DNA from: Anastatus disparis
Taxonomy: Eukaryota > Arthropoda > Insecta > Hymenoptera > Eupelmidae
DNA: 64,000 nucleotides
NCBI GenBank assembly: GCA_017163975.1
Contig: JAFFSR010000136.1
Location: 5,577,501 to 5,641,500, forward strand
Reading direction: 5' to 3'
The position numbers and the translations under genes were made by a program. The notes below the pieces were generated by a model. The model ran no database searches. It was given only the letters and a program-made list of their open reading frames with translations, and was not told the DNA's origin. Shown here in pieces: positions 20,065 through 29,676 of the stretch (position 1 is the stretch's first letter; every line of letters begins with the position of its first letter).

Positions 20065-21368
20065 GCTGCCAAGTGCTTTGGCGGAATGCTTTCTCATAGA
20101 GCTCTTTGAGTTACATTTATTTTTTTACATTAATTTAAATGTGATTTTAATATTAAAAAATTGTCTAACATTAATATTTATTTATAAATTTGTACTATAA
20201 AAGAACAATGATAACGAAATTTCTAATCGTAACCACTCTAAGAAAGAAGATAAATGAAAAATAAAAATTTGTATGAAAATTTTCTTAAATTAAAACTGCA
20301 CTGAGAAAATTAGTTTTCCAAAAGTTGTTTTCTTCAGACAGTAGCAAATAACTTGCATACAAATTTTGGAGCAAATCTATCGAATAATTTTCGTAAAATA
20401 GAAAAATAATAAAAGATAACAACTTTTTTAAAAATTTTCAAAATGCTCTAAAATTAATAGTATGCCAAGAAAATCAGTTTTCAAATGTTTTTATTATTTT
20501 AACAGTAGCAAATAATTATTATACAAATTTTTAAACAAATTCTTAGAGTAGTTTACGTAAGACCCAAAAAAAAATAAAAAATTTTTTAAAAAAATTTTCA
20601 AAATTCTCTATTAAAACTGCGCTAAGAAAATAAGTTTTCCAAAGCTTGTTTTATTAAGCCAATAACGAATAATTTGCATAGTGATTTTAGAGCAAATCTA
20701 ACGAATGGTTTTTGTGTAATATGAAAAAAATGAAAAATAAATATTTTTTCAAAAATTTTCTAAATGCTCTAAAATTAAAACTGCGCTGAAAAAATGAGTT
20801 TTCCAAAGTTAATTTTCCTCAGACAATAACGAATAACTTGCATATAAATTTTGGAGCAAATCTATCGAATGGTTTTCATAAAATAAAAGAAAAATGAAGA
20901 AAAATTTTTTTTTTTAATTTTCAAATTGCTCTAAAATTATAAGTGCGCTAAGAAAATCAGTTGGTAAAAGTTTTTTTTTGGCAGTCGCAAATAATGTCCA
21001 TACAAATTTTCAAGAAAATTCTTCGAGTAGTTTACGTAAAATACCAAAAAAATGAAAAATCAAAATTTTTTTTAAATTCTTAAAATGGCTCTAAAAAAAC
21101 TGAGCTAAGAAGATCAATTTTCAATAGCTTCTCCCGCAGTCAGACAAAAAAATAAATTGCATGCAAAATTTGAAGCAAATCCATCGAGTAGTTTTCGAGA
21201 TATTTTTGGCGTACTGAATTCATACACACACACACACACGCACACACATTCATACAGACATTTTCTGGAAACCACTTTTTTCGACTCCCTGAGTCTAAAT
21301 ATGTACAAATTAATAAAAGAATAGAAAAAAATGTTTTTATCAATACAATGCTTTCTCTATGAGAAGGC
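20065..21368. mobile_element. 1.3-kb insertion with six tandem ~160-bp units
   Basis: The insertion is defined by comparison with the uninterrupted left arm and is flanked by AAAAAT (20,059-20,064 and 21,369-21,374). Inside, six diverged tandem units begin near 20,284, 20,446, 20,606, 20,767, 20,939 and 21,089. Each carries ACTGCGCTRAGAAAAT-like, ATAACTTGCATA-like and GAGCAAATCTA-like blocks. A CA repeat at 21,224-21,249 and a unique tail follow. The ends share a short inverted TTCTC-ATAGAG motif. No transposase is encoded, so the element is non-autonomous; the superfamily is unknown. Confidence 0.8.
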
Positions 21369-21775
21369 AAAAATCATTTTATTTTTAATTTGTATTCAGG
21401 CAATTGGCCTGATTACGTAGAGGATGCAATGTCCTTTGATTATGGATATGCGATACTTGCCAAGGCAAGTATGTTTATGATGAAATTAAAGAAAGATTTT
21501 GATGTTTCTATACCTCTGTTTAGAAAACAACATTCTGAGCGGAGTGGTGGACCTGGTCAAGCTATTCATAATCATTTTCCTGTTAATAAAAAATATTTGG
21601 CAGCTTTTAAGGGAAAAAGATACGCCCATGGCATTAGATCTGAAACAAGAAATGCTCTTTCACCATTTGCACATTGGAAAAGATCTCATATTTGTTACAA
21701 CTTGTCGACATGATAAATCTTGGAGAGAATTACAAGATGAACATTGCCAACAAGATATTCGAGAATACGATATGT
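21369..21775 (+). pseudogene. EXT1: EXT1 exon-1 fragment, second half of right copy
   Basis: Reads FNLYSGNWPDYVEDAM-like sequence, then AKASMFMMKLKKDFDVSIPL and, after the shared one-base frameshift near 21,655-21,670, HLHIGKDLIFVTTCRHDKSW and IREYD. It ends at a GTAAAT splice donor. Gene, frameshift and donor match the left-arm copy, so they were duplicated together. Confidence 0.85.
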
Positions 21776-22157
21776 AAATATATTATTTATTTTTTATTTT
21801 CAGTTTTAATATTTTATTTTAAATTAGGTTAATACATAAAGCATGTGAGAATTTCTTATGGTAATTTTTTAAATTCATGAAAGTATTCTCAATATTAATA
21901 TATCATCTTGTTATTCCATCAAATGTTTTTGAAAAAATAAAATGGCAATATTGCAAATGCATTTTCAAAAACATTTGATTATAATACGTGTGGATTTGTT
22001 ATTATTGAATAATATACGAGCACTCAAATGATTAATTTTTACTGAAAATAATATGATTTCAACTGACAGTACTAATTGTACTGATTCACGTCTTATAATT
22101 AAAGCAATTTAACTTTAATTTTTAGAAAGTAATAATAAAATCTTATTATTATTTTAG

Positions 22158-22250
22158 GTATAATTATGACATTCTTTTATTGAACTGAACATTCTGCCTT
22201 GTTCCTCGAGAACGTAGACTTGGTAGCTTTCAATTTTTAGAAGCCAAGAG
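22158..22250 (+). pseudogene. EXT1: EXT1 exon-2 fragment, right arm
   Basis: Follows a TTTTAG acceptor 382 bases after the exon-1 donor. Reads YNYDILLLN, TGA (22,186-22,188), then TFCLVPRERRLGSFQFLEA, colinear with EXT1. It stops at the junction CTGGTCAGTACAGAAAATTC, which leads into DHX34-like sequence. Confidence 0.85.
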
Positions 22251-22447
22251 CTGGTCAGTACAGAAAATTCAATAAATATCATTAAATATTCATAAGAAAT
22301 AAAACATTTTTTTATTCAAAAATTTAATTATAACAAAACTATTAACATAATAGTTTAGAAAATATTTTTATTGATTTTATATAATAAAAAAGTTTAATAT
22401 TAATTATAAATAATTTTTCAATATTGTTAGAATTATAAATTTTTTTT

Positions 22448-22661
22448 ACAGAAAAGGAGGTAAGATAAGTTGGACAAGATTAAAAAATAGTTATACAAGG
22501 CTGCAAAGAAATTTATATAGAGGAAAAGACCTCTCACTAATGAGCCTGCGATCCCAGCAAATATTACTAGAATTACAATTTATTTCTGATTTTACACATC
22601 ACCGCGAAGGCGTTAACATTGACAGGACGCCAATTTTACGTGAAATTTTTAACTACAATTA
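22448..22661 (+). pseudogene. Unrecognised captured exon, right-arm copy
   Basis: Preceded by a T-rich tract and TACAG. The open stretch contains SWTRLKNSYTRLQRNLYRGK, then DLSLMSLRSQQILLELQF, ending at TAA after NYN. The source gene is unknown. Its position between EXT1 and DHX34 exons is the same in both arms. Confidence 0.55.
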
Positions 22662-22734
22662 AAACAGTTTTTGTAATTTTATTAACTTTAATAGAATATT
22701 TAAATTGAATTTTTTGTCTTCATTTATTTAAATG

Positions 22735-22795
22735 CATCAACAATATGCGCTACAGACGACGCTAGGGAGTTTGCGATTTTTAGAAGCCTTAAGAA
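22735..22795 (+). pseudogene. EXT1: Second EXT1 exon-2 fragment, right arm
   Basis: Reads LQTTLGSLRFLEALR and passes directly into the DHX34-like exon through CTGGCCAGTACAGAAAATTC. It is the inverted partner of 5,380-5,443. Confidence 0.6.
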
Positions 22796-23065
22796 CTGGC
22801 CAGTACAGAAAATTCAATTGTATCCTTGAAAGAGCATGTAAGTAGCAAAAATAAAATTAATTTGTTATATTTACAATTACTTTGATTGTAATTTTTACTA
22901 TGTTCATTTTTATTTTAGGGAGCTTTAACAGAAAACGAAAAGTTAAGAAGTATAGGTAAAACTCTTGCTAGACTTCCAGTCGACATAACCATTGGCAAAA
23001 GTTGATTATAGGTTCTTTGCTCCATCAAATCAAACCTATTTTATCATTGACTGCAACTCTAAGCG
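22796..23065 (+). pseudogene. DHX34: DHX34-like fragment, right arm
   Basis: STENSIVSLKEH ends at a GTAAGT donor. After a short intron (acceptor TTTTAG) the next exon reads GALTENEKLRSIGKTLARLP, then VDITIGK, and after a frameshift LIIGSLLHQIKPILSLTATL. In DHX34 proteins this is the segment ...ALTPIGxLLAxLPVDxxIGK.... Stops follow at once. It is the mirror copy of 5,112-5,376. Confidence 0.75.
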
Positions 23066-23273
23066 AATAAAGTCCCTGATAAATGATTTCTTTCAAGTCA
23101 GCAATTTAGTAACTGTATCCACAGCTTGTAATTATAAAGATTTGATGAAATTTTTATTTATTATGTAAATAATTTTTTTATCATAATTTCTAAGTATTTT
23201 AGAAATTTTACTACTATTATTTGTATATTTATATACAATTAATGTTCGGAAAAATACCCTTTCCGCCAAGTGT

Positions 23274-23690
23274 ACATTCTCCATATTTGAAAATTTCTAC
23301 TAGATTCAATTCTATTTTTGTACATAACAGCAGTGACATATTGAGGTTATGTAATATTGATTTGTGAAATGTTTCTGAAAAAATAACATTTTTTTTCTTT
23401 ACAATTTTATAATTTATCATTTTAAAATATTATTTTTTATTTGCTACTTACATTACAGATTATAATGTAAATTATATATGAGCAGCTGATCAGCTGCTGA
23501 ATTTTTACAACAATAATTGATATTTTAAAAATATTTACGTTACGTTTGGTTATCGAAACTTTCAAATTGTTGTTGAAAACTTACTCTTCTTCAGTAAACA
23601 CAAAAAACTTTCCTCATCACCTTTACGATTAATTAAAAAATCGGTGAAAACTCAGATTTTTCCTATACCGTGCGTGTATTCTCTACGTTT
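23274..23690. other. AT-rich spacer
   Basis: No gene was recognised. A short perfect palindrome (GCAGCTGATCAGCTGC) lies at about 23,481-23,497. Confidence 0.4.
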
Positions 23691-25640
23691 GTAGCATGCT
23701 CACACATCGCCATATTGATGACGACCATCCCGTGTTGGATTGCCAATAACATATAGAGACGATTCGAAATTTTGTAAGTAACAAATCATGATGACGCAGT
23801 CAGTAACATTCTCGTGGAGTCATCACTGAGCGTTGGTGGCGAACGGACGTGTTTGCGTCGCTCGCGCCATAACCGCACTTAATCACATCGCATGAGCGTA
23901 CCTTTTTTAATAACGTTAAAGTTTAATGGTGATTTTTTATTATATGGAATTACTGATGAAAACTACCATCAAACAGAGTGCAGTGTCTGTGAGCTTATTG
24001 TATTCATTGTTATTGACAATAAAATGCTATACATTGGCTTCGATTAGCGTGCGAATTAGCATAAAATGGCGTCAACCAGTGGGGGCGGGTCAAGAGAATA
24101 CGGTAAACGTAAGCAAATGGAAATTTATAAATGGAAATTTGGCTGAATACAATGAAGTAAGGTACCCAAAAGGCATAAATTGGCCACAGGTATCATTGGA
24201 AAAGGTCTCGAAAAAATCTTAGAAGAACTGGGTGTTAGAAAACAAAGCCCAATACAACCTAACTTAAACGTGAATAAGACGCAAAATTCTTCGCCTTTAT
24301 TATTAAGTGATGCTGATATAACAAGTAATAAGCAAAATAGTCACAATAGCGAAATTGCTGATAACACATTGATGACAGCCATGATGGAAGCTAACGAGAA
24401 AGAAGGATATGACGTTAGCGCAAAAATTATTTATAATAAAAATGGCGACGATTCGATTGAACCAAAAAGAAATATCAAAAGCGTCACTATAAATAAAATG
24501 TCGAACCCCGCACAACAAATGTTAAATACTCAAAATAGATTTTCAACGCTAATAAATCAAGAAACATATAATAATATAAGCAATAACAGCGACGCAATTA
24601 ACAAACCAGAAATTTCAGCGAAACAATCAAAACCGCTCCCTATCTACTGCAGGCACAAGTCATCAAAAGAACTTATTGCTCTCATCGCTACTTTTGCCGA
24701 CAAAGGAAACTTGTTTCTTCGAGACTGTGAACCACAGGAACAAACCGTCATCCCTAAAGATATAAATACATTCAAGTTAATCAAGGAAAAGCTCGTATCA
24801 GCTAAAATACTTTTTTACACATACACGCCACCTGACGAAAAAAATAAGCTTCTTATACTCAAAGGGATCAATGAAGATTTCACCGCTGATGACGTTAAAA
24901 GTGAAATCGTTAATTTAAACCTACCTGATATACAAGTTATCAAAGCAGAAAAACTTAGAGTCAAGGACAGCAACTCTCATAAAAACATCCTATTAATTCA
25001 CCTTAGCAGTAACAGCATTTTAAAAAACCTCACTAAAATAAATCATCTGCTTAACCTCAAAATAAAATGGGAACCTTACTGAAAGCACAAAATATACCAG
25101 TGCCACAAATGTCAAAGAGTTGGACACTCAAGCATAAATTGCAACCTCGGTTTCAGATGCGTGAAATGCAAGAATGATCACGAACCAGGTAAATGCGCAC
25201 GCACAAAAGATACCCAAGATGAATTACCTTATTGCGTTAACTGCAATGAAGAGGGGCACACCACTAACTATAGAGGCTGCATACTTACGATACGCACAAT
25301 GATGCTTAAATGCTGCCAAGTAGACAGATACTACTACTCAGCAGAATCGCAACATGTTGCGTCCAAATTGCTCATATGCTGCTGTCACATGTTTTCAAGG
25401 TAACAACAGACCAGTCAACCACACACAGCAGACTACAAGCAACCCAAAGTCACCGAGCATGGACGAAACTCATCAATTATTATCAAAGACTATAGAATCT
25501 CTTTTTGTTAATTTTAAGGTTGAAATCATTAATACCATTAATACGCACAACGCGGTTCTAAGAAATCAAATTAATATTGATAACGAAAAAATCCAAATCA
25601 TATTTCATAAGCTCAATTTGCAATGGACGGACTAATAATT
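23691..25640 (+). mobile_element. LINE remnant: 5' region and ORF1, no ORF2
   Basis: GC-richer sequence from about 23,690 (Hymenoptera-like LINE leader is a guess) leads into ORF1. After ORF1 no reverse-transcriptase or endonuclease frame is found. The copy is therefore internally deleted or 3'-truncated, the opposite of the usual 5' truncation. Confidence 0.65.
24066..25635 (+). pseudogene. LINE ORF1 (gag-like, CCHC zinc knuckles)
   Basis: ATG 24,066 opens MASTSGGGSREYGKRKQ in the same frame as the long open stretch to 25,082. TGA codons at 24,144, 24,153 and 25,080 interrupt it. The middle carries a PRE_C2HC-like segment (ILKGINEDFTADDVKSEI to LKIKWEPY). Then come three cysteine clusters, CHKCQRVGHSSINC, CVKCKNDHEPGKC and CVNCNEEGHTTNYRGC, as in Jockey/I-type LINE ORF1 proteins that bind element RNA. 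A frameshift near 25,290 moves the tail (NCSYAAVTCFQGNN to LNLQWTD) into another frame, ending at 25,635. Confidence 0.8.
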
Positions 25641-26637
25641 TGCCCAAATAATGTAGTTGTCAACTTTAACTCTATTGTATTTAGCTTTCGTAACGAAAAT
25701 AAATACATTATCATACGGTCACCATACTACTAAACGACGTCCTTCTTAACACCTATTATAATCATAACTTATCTTACCTCGTACCTTATCTCGCTGCGAC
25801 AATTTAGCATCAACCAAAGATTTCAGTGGTGCAGCAAAAAAAATAAAGTCAAATGATTAATTAACTAAAGACAATAATTTTTAATAAAATTACTAACATT
25901 AAGGATAAAACTATTACAAAAGTCACGTAGCTTGCTGCTACACTCAATCCTTTTTTTCTGTAAATATGTAAATATTGCATTTAGGTTAAGTTATAATCAT
26001 AGTAACAGCTGTTTTTTTTTTATTTTTCCAGCATTATCTTACAAAGTAATAAACTCCCTAACCAAATCAAAATTCCATTCAAAAGTCCTTTTACAAGGAC
26101 ACTGGCTTAATAAATATACCCATTCTATGTAACACCAGTTATCTTAAATCTTGCGAGTACTTTTTTGATAAAGTCAATAAGATTATCAATTTTATGTTCA
26201 AATATTATCTGTTGCATTTTTTTTAGTAACTACTAATGTATTATTTCTCTACAATTAATAAACAAATAATTAAAAAAAAAAGTAACGTTCTCACTTTCCA
26301 TCCTCGAGGCACTCAGGTTCGACTCCACTCCAGGTCAAATTTTTTTCAAGGGTAATTTATTTTCAAAAAATTTAAATAAATAAAAAAATTAAATTATAAC
26401 TATTTAATAACAAGTTTCGGATTAAAAAAAAATAAATAAAATTTTTATCTATTAGGTTGATTATGAAACATTTAGGTTGTAAAGCAGTGATGACAAAAAT
26501 TGCACCCACATAAAGGGGAATTTAAAAGTTCGTAAAATATACAAAAAAAAGTTTTTATGACTTGAAAACAAATATTTAGTTAATTTATATAATTTTTAGT
26601 TGTTAGTTAATATTATATTTTTGGATTGCAAATAACA
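25641..26637. other. AT-rich DNA with an isolated tRNA-type B box
   Basis: No gene was recognised. Near 26,315-26,325 the sequence CAGGTTCGACTCC resembles a tRNA B box, but no A box or cloverleaf could be placed upstream. Confidence 0.4.
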
Positions 26638-27340
26638 CACTGATAGACCTTTAAGCGCGATTTTCTCTTTAACGTATGCGCATCGGTCTTACGACTGTGT
26701 AAGCCGCTTTCTGAACCCTAAGAGTGCGCCTCTCTCGCTGTAAGAGCGTATACCCTTAAACGGGAGCGCCGCCGTCTCACGTTAGATGGCGTTTTTCTTA
26801 CAGTAATGTTTCTGTGTTCTGGGGCTTAAGAGCTATTGGGATCTGACATAGACCAGACGCTCTCTGGTGGATAAAATCTGAACGAATAGTAGCATACAAG
26901 CAGAAAGCGTTCGTTGATGCGACTTGTATGTTCTTGTATGTCTTGCGTGAAAAGGTTATTATATCACCGATATTTTTGTTATTTTTAACGTATTTTATTA
27001 TATGTCCTGCTCTGAAAACTTGTTCATCTTTTATAAAATAACGTTTGGTAGGATTAGTATCTGCCCAATAGTACAGAAATATTCATAATTAACAAAAACA
27101 GGTACTTGCTCCATATATGACAATGTAAATTGTATACTATGGTACGCCATCTTAGCTTAGACCACGCCCCCATGTCAGATCCCAATACGCTCTTAAGCAC
27201 AAGAGAGGGGCTCATAAACACGAGATCGCAGGGCGCTTGTCCGAAACGAGAGTGCTCTGAACTGTCAACGATTTCTTCTTAGGTATAATAACGCATTTTG
27301 CTTGTTAAAGGAACGTATTGCCCTTAAAGGTCTATCAGTG
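26638..27340. mobile_element. 703-bp MITE with CACTGATAGACC ends
   Basis: Perfect 18-base terminal inverted repeats begin CACTGATAGACCTTTAAG. An inner inverted pair (about 26,824-26,850 and 27,172-27,199) contains CTTAAGAG, then TATTGGGATCTGACAT. The flanks do not give a clear target-site duplication. The outer thirds are GC-rich relative to the surroundings. No transposase is present. Confidence 0.8.
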
Positions 27341-27692
27341 CAATATACGCAAAAATATATTATATAAGTATACTATTATTTCTATAAACATAAAAAATAA
27401 CTTTGGAAAAATCAATTATTTTCTAAAAGCCCAATATCATTTTTAATGCAAAATAAAATCATATAAAAAAATTCAAAATGGATCCATGAATGAAAAAAAT
27501 ATATACTAAAAATTTGAAAAAAGAATAAGAAACTCACAAAAGAAGAAAAAGATGTTTGCGCCGAGATTCGATCTTGAGTGATAAAAATTAAAAGCGCGTG
27601 CTACCCACTAGACCAACGCGGTATGTCGACGATTAAGCACACATTAATTTTTTATAAAGGGATTGTTTAATTCAACAATATTAGTCATTTCA
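27341..27692. other. Spacer containing a tRNA-like sequence
   Basis: Apart from the tRNA-like segment at 27,555-27,624 nothing is recognised. Confidence 0.4.
27555..27624 (-). repeat. tRNA-derived (SINE-like or pseudo-tRNA) segment
   Basis: On the minus strand a good A box (TGGTCTAGTGGGTAGCA) is followed after about 33 bases by a B-box-like GATCGAATCTC. CTTTTAA sits where an anticodon loop would be. The anticodon and acceptor stems do not pair, so a working tRNA is unlikely. It is probably a tRNA-derived SINE head or pseudogene. Confidence 0.5.
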
Positions 27693-28300
27693 TTAAAGAT
27701 ATATACACTTGGCAAAAAAGTACGCTACATTTTCGGGTGGAAAAATGACGATTTTTAAATGGTTATATCTCCGCCAAAAAATGACTAATTGAAACAATCT
27801 AAAGTGGAAAATGAAAGGTATGACGTTCTCTTTCAAATAAAGTTAAAAAAATTTGGTAACTGAGAGAAATCCGCTCTTGAAGCAAGAAGAACATTCGATT
27901 TGAGTGCGATCTGTTTGAATCAACATGAAATTTACTTCATGGAAGTAGAAATCTATTATTTCGGAAAATGGGTGCTTTTTCCTTCACGTAGAGTATCTAT
28001 TTGATTCAACATGAAATCCATTTGCATTTAGTGGATGTATGTTTACATCAAACTGAAATCCACTAGCTGCAAGTGGATTTTCCTTTTTTTATATCCACTT
28101 GCGATTAGTGGATAAATTTATTTGAATCAAATATATATCCACTTGCGGCTAGTGGATTGTAGCGAACAGATTTTATGTTTGATTTAAGCAGATCGCTATT
28201 ATGACGTAAAACAAGAAGAATTTCTGTTAACGGCAAGTGGATTCCATTTGCTTCAAGAGCCGATTTCTCTCAGTGTGACTTTTTGCGCATACGCCAAGTC
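27693..28300. mobile_element. Transposon remnant with ACTTGGC ends, holding a nested MITE
   Basis: The left end reads TACACTTGGCAAAAAAGT and the right end an imperfect inverse (CTTTTTGCGCATACGCCAAG). The left end resembles the terminal motif of the inverted-duplication arms (TACACTTGGCGG). A second element at 27,859-28,274 lies inside it. Confidence 0.5.
27859..28274. mobile_element. 416-bp MITE with ACTGAGAGAAATC ends
   Basis: Terminal inverted repeats read ACTGAGAGAAATCSGCTCTT and onward through GAAGCAA. The interior contains iterated, alternately inverted copies of ATCCACTTGC / GCAAGTGGAT at about 28,018-28,030, 28,055-28,077, 28,092-28,112, 28,137-28,158 and 28,231-28,245. Confidence 0.8.
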
Positions 28301-28637
28301 AAGAGGAGTAGAGAGATATTTTTGAATCTAAAAAGCGTCATTTTTGAACGATGCTAACAACTTTTGATTAATCAAACGATTGATTCCGATTGCTGGATCT
28401 TAAAATTTTATTTCTTCTAAACAATTTCTTTTTTATTTCGAGTACCAGGTGCAGAGTTACGATCAAATGAAAATAGCGTGTTTTTTTTTGTTTTTTTGAC
28501 GAGATGCTATGCTTATCGTACTAAAAAAATAAGGTCATTTAACCATTTGATACGATAAGCTCAACAATCTTAAAAAACCAAAATCAACATGCCATTTTCA
28601 TTTGCTCATAGCTTTGCGCCTATTGCTCGAAACGATA
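28301..28637. repeat. Inverted-repeat segment between two MITE copies
   Basis: An imperfect foldback at about 28,438-28,632. GATCAAATGAAAATAGCGTG and the GCTTATCGTA stem have inverted partners (TGCCATTTTCATTTGCTC, TACGATAAGC). No coding region. Confidence 0.6.
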
Positions 28638-28747
28638 CACTGAGAGAAATCGGCTCTTGAAGCAAGTGGAATCCACTTGCCGTTAACAGAAATTCTTCTT
28701 GTTTTACGTCATAATAGCGATCTGCTTAAATCAAGCATAAAATCTGT

Positions 28748-28830
28748 TTTCTGCCCTCCAGCCAGAAAGCGTCAACTTTCTGGCCGCTGCCCAAAACAAA
28801 GTTGCCGCTTTCTGGCGTTGTCGGGCAGAA
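28748..28830. repeat. GC-rich hairpin 1
   Basis: TTCTGCCC and GCCAGAAAGCG pair with downstream CGCTTTCTGGCG and GGGCAGAA, forming a stem of about 35 bases with internal mismatches. Confidence 0.65.
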
Positions 28831-28838
28831 AAATAGAA

Positions 28839-28963
28839 TACGACCCATGGCCAGTAAAAAAGAAAGCCTCAGATCACATGTTTGTCAACTTCGGCTTCGC
28901 CTCAGCCGACAATTACATGTGATCTGAGACATTTCTTTTTTTACTGGCCTTGGGTCGTAATAT
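28839..28963. repeat. GC-rich hairpin 2, near-perfect stem
   Basis: The left arm runs TACGACCCATGGCCAGTAAA then AAAGAAAG.CTCAGATCACATGT. The right arm is its close inverse ending TTGGGTCGTA. The loop carries CTTCGGCTTCGCCTCAGCCG. The stem is about 45 bp with few mismatches. Confidence 0.75.
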
Positions 28964-29050
28964 ACTATTCCTTCAAATCCACTTACCGCAACCCTTGTAG
29001 AAAATTAATCCGTCTTGCGGCCAGAACATCATTAAATTTCTGTTCAGTGG

Positions 29051-29130
29051 CCAGATTCTACCATATGTTCTGTCCAACAACCTCATGTACTAACGACGCT
29101 TCGTGGGCAATACATGAGGAGATTCTGGTG
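29051..29130. repeat. Hairpin 3
   Basis: CCAGATTCT and CCTCATGTA pair with TACATGAGG and AGATTCTGG around a loop containing GACGCTTCGTGGGC. Confidence 0.65.
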
Positions 29131-29170
29131 AACCATGTTATATCGAAAAGAAATTAGGTTATTTATTTAA

Positions 29171-29298
29171 CCCTTATTTGATACATTTCCCAGGTCAAAC
29201 ATGTTTGATATACTGGGGTTGTTTGTATGTTATAAAAATTCTTTAATTGATGATAAAAAGGTGTGGGATTGTTCGTACCCCAGTGTATCAAATAAGGG
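29171..29298. mobile_element. piggyBac-type MITE with TTAA duplications
   Basis: Terminal inverted repeats begin CCCTTATTTGATACA, flanked on both sides by TTAA (29,167-29,170 and 29,299-29,302). CCC termini plus a TTAA target site are the piggyBac signature. At 128 bp it is non-autonomous. Confidence 0.85.
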
Positions 29299-29302
29299 TT
29301 AA

Positions 29303-29676
29303 TAATATAAAAAAAAAAAAAAAATTTACAGTTAGATAGAAAAAAAATAAAGTTTAGAAAGCATACTCAAAATATAAATTACAAAATTCATAAATAAAAA
29401 TCAAATAATAATAAAGGTTTATTAAAAAAGATTATTTTATTTTGATTTACAAAAATATAAATATTTATTAAAATACATTTGTGAGATCAAATATTGTAAC
29501 ACTTATAAAAAAATTAAACAAATTAATTAGTGCTCGTACCTCAACAATAGTGAGCATTATATGAACTCAAAATTTATTTTATTTGCGATTTGCAGGAACT
29601 TTAAATCTTTTAGAAAACTAATATTATTAATAAAATTTAACAAGCGTTTAAAGAATCATACGCTGTTTCTTATAGT
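29303..29676. other. AT-rich 3' flank of the DUF4806 gene
   Basis: No coding region. TTTATT hexamers on the plus strand near 29,575 could be minus-strand AATAAA signals for the neighbouring gene. Confidence 0.4.

Larger units (their letters stand above)
19943..23273 (+). repeat. Right arm of the large inverted duplication
   Basis: Mirror of 4,628-6,950, interrupted by the 20,065-21,368 insertion. It ends in TTCGGAAAAATACCCTTTCC then GCCAAGTGTA, the inner half of the palindromic MITE at 4,555-4,704. About 270 bases next to this end that exist in the left arm are missing here. Confidence 0.85.
28639..28985. mobile_element. Second, interrupted ACTGAGAGAAATC element
   Basis: 28,639-28,745 is the inverted match of 28,168-28,274. 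The copy is then broken by two GC-rich hairpins. Sequence like AAATCCACTTACCGCAA at about 28,974 appears to resume it. Confidence 0.55.

Noticed and set aside
19192..23065. A functional chimeric DHX34-EXT1 gene
   Set aside because: Multiple stops, frameshifts, deletions and insertions break every copy.
4628..23273. Polinton/Maverick interpretation of the long inverted-repeat structure
   Set aside because: No DNA polymerase B, retroviral-type integrase belonging to it, packaging ATPase or protease was found, and the internal genes belong to BEL, pogo and Tc1 elements.
26281..26340. tRNA gene around the GGTTCGACTCC B box
   Set aside because: No A box or pairing stems could be placed.
27555..27624. 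Functional tRNA
   Set aside because: A and B boxes are present but the anticodon and acceptor stems do not pair.
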